Positions 4,623 through 7,245 of a DNA stretch of 7,245 nt are shown here, piece after piece. A program made the position numbers and the translations under genes. The notes below the pieces were generated by a model that saw only the letters and a program-made list of their open reading frames with translations, did no database searches and was not told where the DNA came from. Origin of the DNA: Propionibacteriaceae bacterium UBA4569 (GTDB taxonomy: Bacteria > Actinomycetota > Actinomycetes > Propionibacteriales > Propionibacteriaceae); NCBI GenBank assembly GCA_002387005.1, contig DGKN01000133.1:1-7245 (forward strand), given 5' to 3'. Numbering within the stretch: the stretch's first letter is position 1; every line of letters starts with the position of its first letter.

Positions 4623-4742
4623 CTAATGGTCATCTCTGGTGGGAACCGTGAGGCGTCGAAGTCGACCGACCTCACGGACGTTGAGGCCGCCCGCGCACCA
4701 CTCCGCCACCTGCGTGGCTGTCAGCCCGTGGACGGTGAGCAT
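4623..4742 (-). pseudogene. Short 39-codon open frame, probable gene remnant
   Basis: On the minus strand MLTVHGLTATQVAEWCAGGLNV and the following 17 codons end at a TAG at 4623-4625. The frame stays open upstream into the IS3 remnant, where any original coding sequence would be lost. Its helical, balanced composition (ATQVAEWC, NVREVGRLRRL) looks like the tail of a real protein, but I cannot name the family. No ribosome site precedes the ATG. A 41-codon plus-strand frame (4626-4751) covers the same bases. A hairpin with perfect 8-bp arms, CCGTGAGG (4646-4653) and CCTCACGG (4670-4677), lies inside. The 4530-4622 stretch shows nothing I can support. Confidence 0.25.
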
Positions 4743-4759
4743 CCCGATTAGCCGGATAA

Positions 4760-4975
4760 TGCTTCGACAACGCCGCCGCTGAGGCGTTCTTCTCCTCCCT
4801 GGAGTGGGAAGTCCTGTCCCGGCAAGAGTTCGACACCCGGGCCCAGGCCCGGGCCGTCGTCATCGACTGGGCCTACGGGTTCTACAACCACCAACGCCGG
4901 CACAGCGCCGCTGGCATGATGTCACCGGTCAATTACGAGCAGACCACCGCGACGCCCGTCCCGGACGCCGCGTAG
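4760..4975 (+). pseudogene. IS3-family transposase (OrfB), C-terminal fragment
   Basis: The last 71 codons of an IS3-family integrase-core transposase (DDE type). The fragment starts CFDNAAAEAFFSSLEWEVLSR, which holds the final catalytic Glu of the DDE triad (the Glu of NAAAEAFF). It continues RAVVIDWAYGFYNHQRRHSAAGMMSPVNYE, the characteristic C-terminal rve region, and stops at TAG 4973-4975. Both catalytic Asp residues and OrfA are missing, so the protein cannot be active. A TAA lies directly before the Cys codon at 4757-4759. It may be a mutated CAA, since family members often have Gly-Gln-Cys there and the preceding codons read SRLAG. The following bases to about 5008, ending GGGAACCGCA, probably include the element's right end, which abuts the istB fragment. 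Confidence 0.85.
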
Positions 4976-5007
4976 CCGCAAGCCCTCCACGATCTGGCGG
5001 GAACCGC

Positions 5008-5463
5008 AACCCCCTGTGCCTGATCGGGGACTCCGGCACCGGAAAATCCCACCTGCTCATCGCCCTCGCGACGGCCGCAGCCGAACAGGGCTACCGCGTC
5101 CGATACACCCTCGCCACCCGGCTCGTGAACGAGCTCGTCGAAGCCGCCGACGAGAAACAACTCACCAAGACCATCAACCGCTACGGCCGCGTCGACCTCC
5201 TCGTCATTGACGAGCTCGGCTACATGGAACTCGACCGGCGAGGCGCCGAGCTGCTGTTCCAGGTCCTCACCGAACGAGAGGAGAAGAACGCCATCGCGAT
5301 CGCCTCCAACCAGTCCTTCTCCGCCTGGACCGACACCTTCACCGACCCACGCCTGTGCGCAGCAATCGTCGACCGCCTCACCTACAACGCCACCATCATC
5401 GAAACCGGCACCAACTCCTACCGCCTCGCCCACACCCGAGCCCGGGCATCTGTGATGGGGTGA
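5008..5463 (+). pseudogene. istB: IS21-family helper ATPase IstB, N-terminally truncated
   Basis: The C-terminal 151 codons of IstB, the AAA+ ATPase that helps the IS21 transposase IstA choose a target. Visible parts are the Walker A motif GDSGTGKSH (fragment residues 7-15), Walker B LLVIDELGY (64-72), a polar segment IAIASNQSFSAW (97-108) and the conserved tail DPRLCAAIVDRLTYNATII. The C-terminus is intact, ending ASVMG. About 90-100 N-terminal residues, which contain the helical IstA-interaction region, are missing, replaced by the IS3 remnant at the junction near 5000-5010. An open frame continues upstream to 4804, but that part is the IS3 gene read in the wrong frame. No IS21 right end follows: only 25 bases separate the stop from the copper ATPase. 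It is presumably inactive. Confidence 0.9.
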
Positions 5464-5488
5464 ACAACGACCGGCTGGGCTCTTGGGG

Positions 5489-7245
5489 TCAGCGGTGACG
5501 GCGCAACCGCAGCGAGTTGGTGATCACGCTGACCGAGCTGAGGGCCATGGCGGCGGCCGCGATGACGGGCGACAGCAGCCAGCCAAAGGCCGGGTAGAGG
5601 GCGCCGGCGGCCAGCGGGATACCGACCACGTTGTACACGAACGCGAAGACCAGGTTCTGGCGGATGTTGCGCATCGTGTCGACCGACAGGTCGCGGGCCT
5701 TGACCAGGGCGGCCAGGTCACCGCCGAGCAGGGTCACGTCGGCGCTCTCGATGGCCACGTCGGCGCCGGTGCCCATGGCCACACCCACGTCGGCCACGGC
5801 GAGGGCGGGGGCGTCGTTGACGCCGTCGCCGGCCATAACGACCGTGTGGCCCTGGGCCTGCAGGGCCTGCACGTGGCCGTGCTTCTGGTCGGGCAGGACG
5901 TCGGCGACGACCTGGTCGATGTGCAGCTCGTCGGCGATGGCCCGGGCGGTGGTGGCATTGTCGCCGGTGAGCATGACGACCTTCATCCCGCGCCGACGCA
6001 GGTCCTCGATCGCGCCGGCGGTGGTCGCCTTGAGCGGGTCGGCGATGGCCAGCACACTGGCGGGCCTGCCGTCGACGGCCACGACGATCGCGGTCGCGCC
6101 ACGGCGACGGTAGGCCTCCACCACGGCGTCCAGGGCATGGGTGTCGACGTGCTGGCTGCCCAGGAAGGCGGGGCTGCCGACGAGCACGTGCTGACCGTCG
6201 ACGGTGGCGCTGACACCGCCACCCGGGTGGGCGGCGAAATCGCTGGCCGCCGGCACCGTGCGTCCCGTCTGGCGGGCAGCATCGACCACCGCCCTGGCGA
6301 GGGGGTGTTCGGAGCCGGCCTCCACAGCCGCGGCGAGCAGCAGTGTCCGGGCATCCTCGTGGCCGTCGACGCCCTGCTGGTCGACCAGGCTGGGGCGGCC
6401 CTGGGTGAGGGTACCGGTCTTGTCGACGACGAGGGTGTCGACCTTCTGCAGTCGTTCGAGGGCCTCGGCGTTCTTGACCAGCACGCCCTCGCTGGCGCCG
6501 CGCCCGACCCCGACCATGATCGACATTGGCGTGGCCAGACCCAGCGCACACGGGCAGGCGATGATCAGCACGCTGACGGCGGCCACGATCGCGAACGGCA
6601 GCCGCGGCTGCGGCCCGATCGCCAGCCACAACCCGAAGGTGGCCAGGGCGACGGCGATCACGACCGGCACGAACACCGCCGAGATCTTGTCGACCAGTCC
6701 CTGGATCGGAGCACGGGACCGCTGCGCCTGGGAGACCAGGTCGACGATCCGGGCCAGGGTCGAGTCGGCGCCCAGGCCAGTGGCCTCCACCACCAGGCTG
6801 CCGCCCTGGATGATCGTGCCGCCGATGACCCGGTCACCGGGGCTCTTGTCGACCGGAACCGGCTCGCCGGTGATCATCGACTCGTCCACATACGCGTGAC
6901 CATCGACCACGGTGCCGTCGGCCGGCACCTTCTCGCCCGGCCGCACCCGGCACCGATCGCCCAGCTGCAGCTCGGCGGCCGGCACGTCGGTCTCGGTGCC
7001 GTCGGCCCCGATGCGGTGCGCGGTGGCCGGTGACAGGTCGAGCAGGGCGCGGATCGCACCGGAGGTCTGGTCGCGGGCCCGCAGCTCGAGGACCTGGCCG
7101 AGCAGCACCAGGGTGATGATGACTGCCGCGGCCTCGAAGTAGGTGCCGACCCGGCCGTCCATCGCCCGCATCCCGGACGGGAACAACCCCGGCGCCAGCA
7201 CCGCGACCACGCTGTACAGCCACGCGGCACCGACACCCAACGACA
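5489..7245 (-). CDS. copA: Cu(I)-exporting P1B-type ATPase, N-terminus beyond the window
   Basis: The C-terminal 585 or so residues of a heavy-metal P-type ATPase that pumps Cu(I) out of the cytoplasm using ATP. Counting from the TTG codon at 7240, the order is: membrane segments around 1-20 and 34-54; the actuator domain with TGE at 124-126; the metal-path motif CPC at 229-231 ([13 protein letters not shown]); the phosphorylation site DKTGT at 273-277; the His-Pro motif SEHPLA (310-315); TGD at 425-427; GDGVND at 471-476; and two last membrane segments. Tyr-Asn (536-537) and Met-x-x-Ser-Ser (565-569) in these segments, together with CPC, mark the Cu(I) subgroup. The C-terminus NSLRLRRHR is complete. 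The frame is unbroken to the window edge, where (S)LGVGAAWLY is an internal membrane segment; that codon is not the true start. Any N-terminal metal-binding domain lies outside. Ag(I) may also be carried. Confidence 0.95.
   Translation of the reverse strand, partial: SLGVGAAWLYSVVAVLAPGLFPSGMRAMDGRVGTYFEAAAVIITLVLLGQVLELRARDQTSGAIRALLDLSPATAHRIGADGTETDVPAAELQLGDRCRVRPGEKVPADGTVVDGHAYVDESMITGEPVPVDKSPGDRVIGGTIIQGGSLVVEATGLGADSTLARIVDLVSQAQRSRAPIQGLVDKISAVFVPVVIAVALATFGLWLAIGPQPRLPFAIVAAVSVLIIACPCALGLATPMSIMVGVGRGASEGVLVKNAEALERLQKVDTLVVDKTGTLTQGRPSLVDQQGVDGHEDARTLLLAAAVEAGSEHPLARAVVDAARQTGRTVPAASDFAAHPGGGVSATVDGQHVLVGSPAFLGSQHVDTHALDAVVEAYRRRGATAIVVAVDGRPASVLAIADPLKATTAGAIEDLRRRGMKVVMLTGDNATTARAIADELHIDQVVADVLPDQKHGHVQALQAQGHTVVMAGDGVNDAPALAVADVGVAMGTGADVAIESADVTLLGGDLAALVKARDLSVDTMRNIRQNLVFAFVYNVVGIPLAAGALYPAFGWLLSPVIAAAAMALSSVSVITNSLRLRRHR

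Noticed and set aside
4804..5007. N-terminal part of an apparent 219-residue IstB frame
   Set aside because: These codons read the IS3 transposase fragment in the wrong frame; IstB similarity begins only near 5008.
5718..6629. A 303-codon minus-strand open frame
   Set aside because: It is an out-of-frame reading of copA with an Arg/Gly-rich translation and no motifs.
5483..7033. A 516-codon plus-strand open frame
   Set aside because: It is antisense to copA, which has every P-type ATPase motif. The Gly/Asp/His-rich translation is an artefact of high third-position GC.
1..7245. tRNA, rRNA, CRISPR arrays or riboswitches
   Set aside because: I looked for clover-leaf arms, regularly spaced repeats and conserved rRNA or riboswitch cores and saw none. 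The only repeats are the 12-bp pair, the 9-bp tandem and the two IS21 end repeats.

Overview
The window is GC-rich DNA that codes densely on both strands. It uses GTG and TTG starts and contains several genes that seem to be translated from leaderless or nearly leaderless mRNAs. The protein families (CmtR-type metal sensor, CadD, Doc with a ribbon-helix-helix antitoxin, IS110, IS21 and IS3 remnants) point to a high-GC actinobacterium (Actinomycetota). I cannot resolve the genus. The region reads as an accessory island: complete metal-resistance and stress genes lie between broken insertion sequences.

Layout, left to right. (1) Positions 1-270, minus: N-terminal end of an IS110-family transposase with a TTG start. 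The non-coding DNA ahead of it, from 271 to about 440, is where IS110-group elements encode their bridge RNA. (2) 492-842 and 842-1429, plus: a two-gene cadmium operon made of a CmtR-like Cd(II)/Pb(II) sensor and a CadD transporter. The stop and start overlap as TGATG, and a dyad with -10-like hexamers lies just ahead of cmtR. (3) About 1452-1504: an isolated IS21-type end with two 22-bp repeats at a 25-bp period. It is followed by an orphan open frame (1505-1774) that lacks a convincing start. (4) 1844-2047 and 2044-2406, plus: a CopG-like antitoxin and a Doc toxin with a GTGA overlap. A perfect palindromic operator sits on an extended -10. (5) 2433-2936, minus: a GNAT acetyltransferase, convergent with doc. 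(6) 3202-4206 and 4194-4529, minus: two overlapping genes that I do not recognise. (7) About 4623-5463: small coding remnants, the 3' end of an IS3-family transposase, then the 3' part of an IS21 istB ATPase. (8) 5489-7245, minus: most of a Cu(I)-exporting P1B-type ATPase (CopA-like) that runs off the right edge.

How the genes work together. cmtR-cadD would sense and remove Cd(II). The copper ATPase would export Cu(I). The toxin-antitoxin pair would stabilise the segment. The truncated IS elements at nearly every module boundary suggest the island was built by successive insertions and deletions. The strongest candidates for undescribed biology are the minus-strand two-gene cassette at 3202-4529 and the putative bridge RNA ahead of the IS110 transposase.
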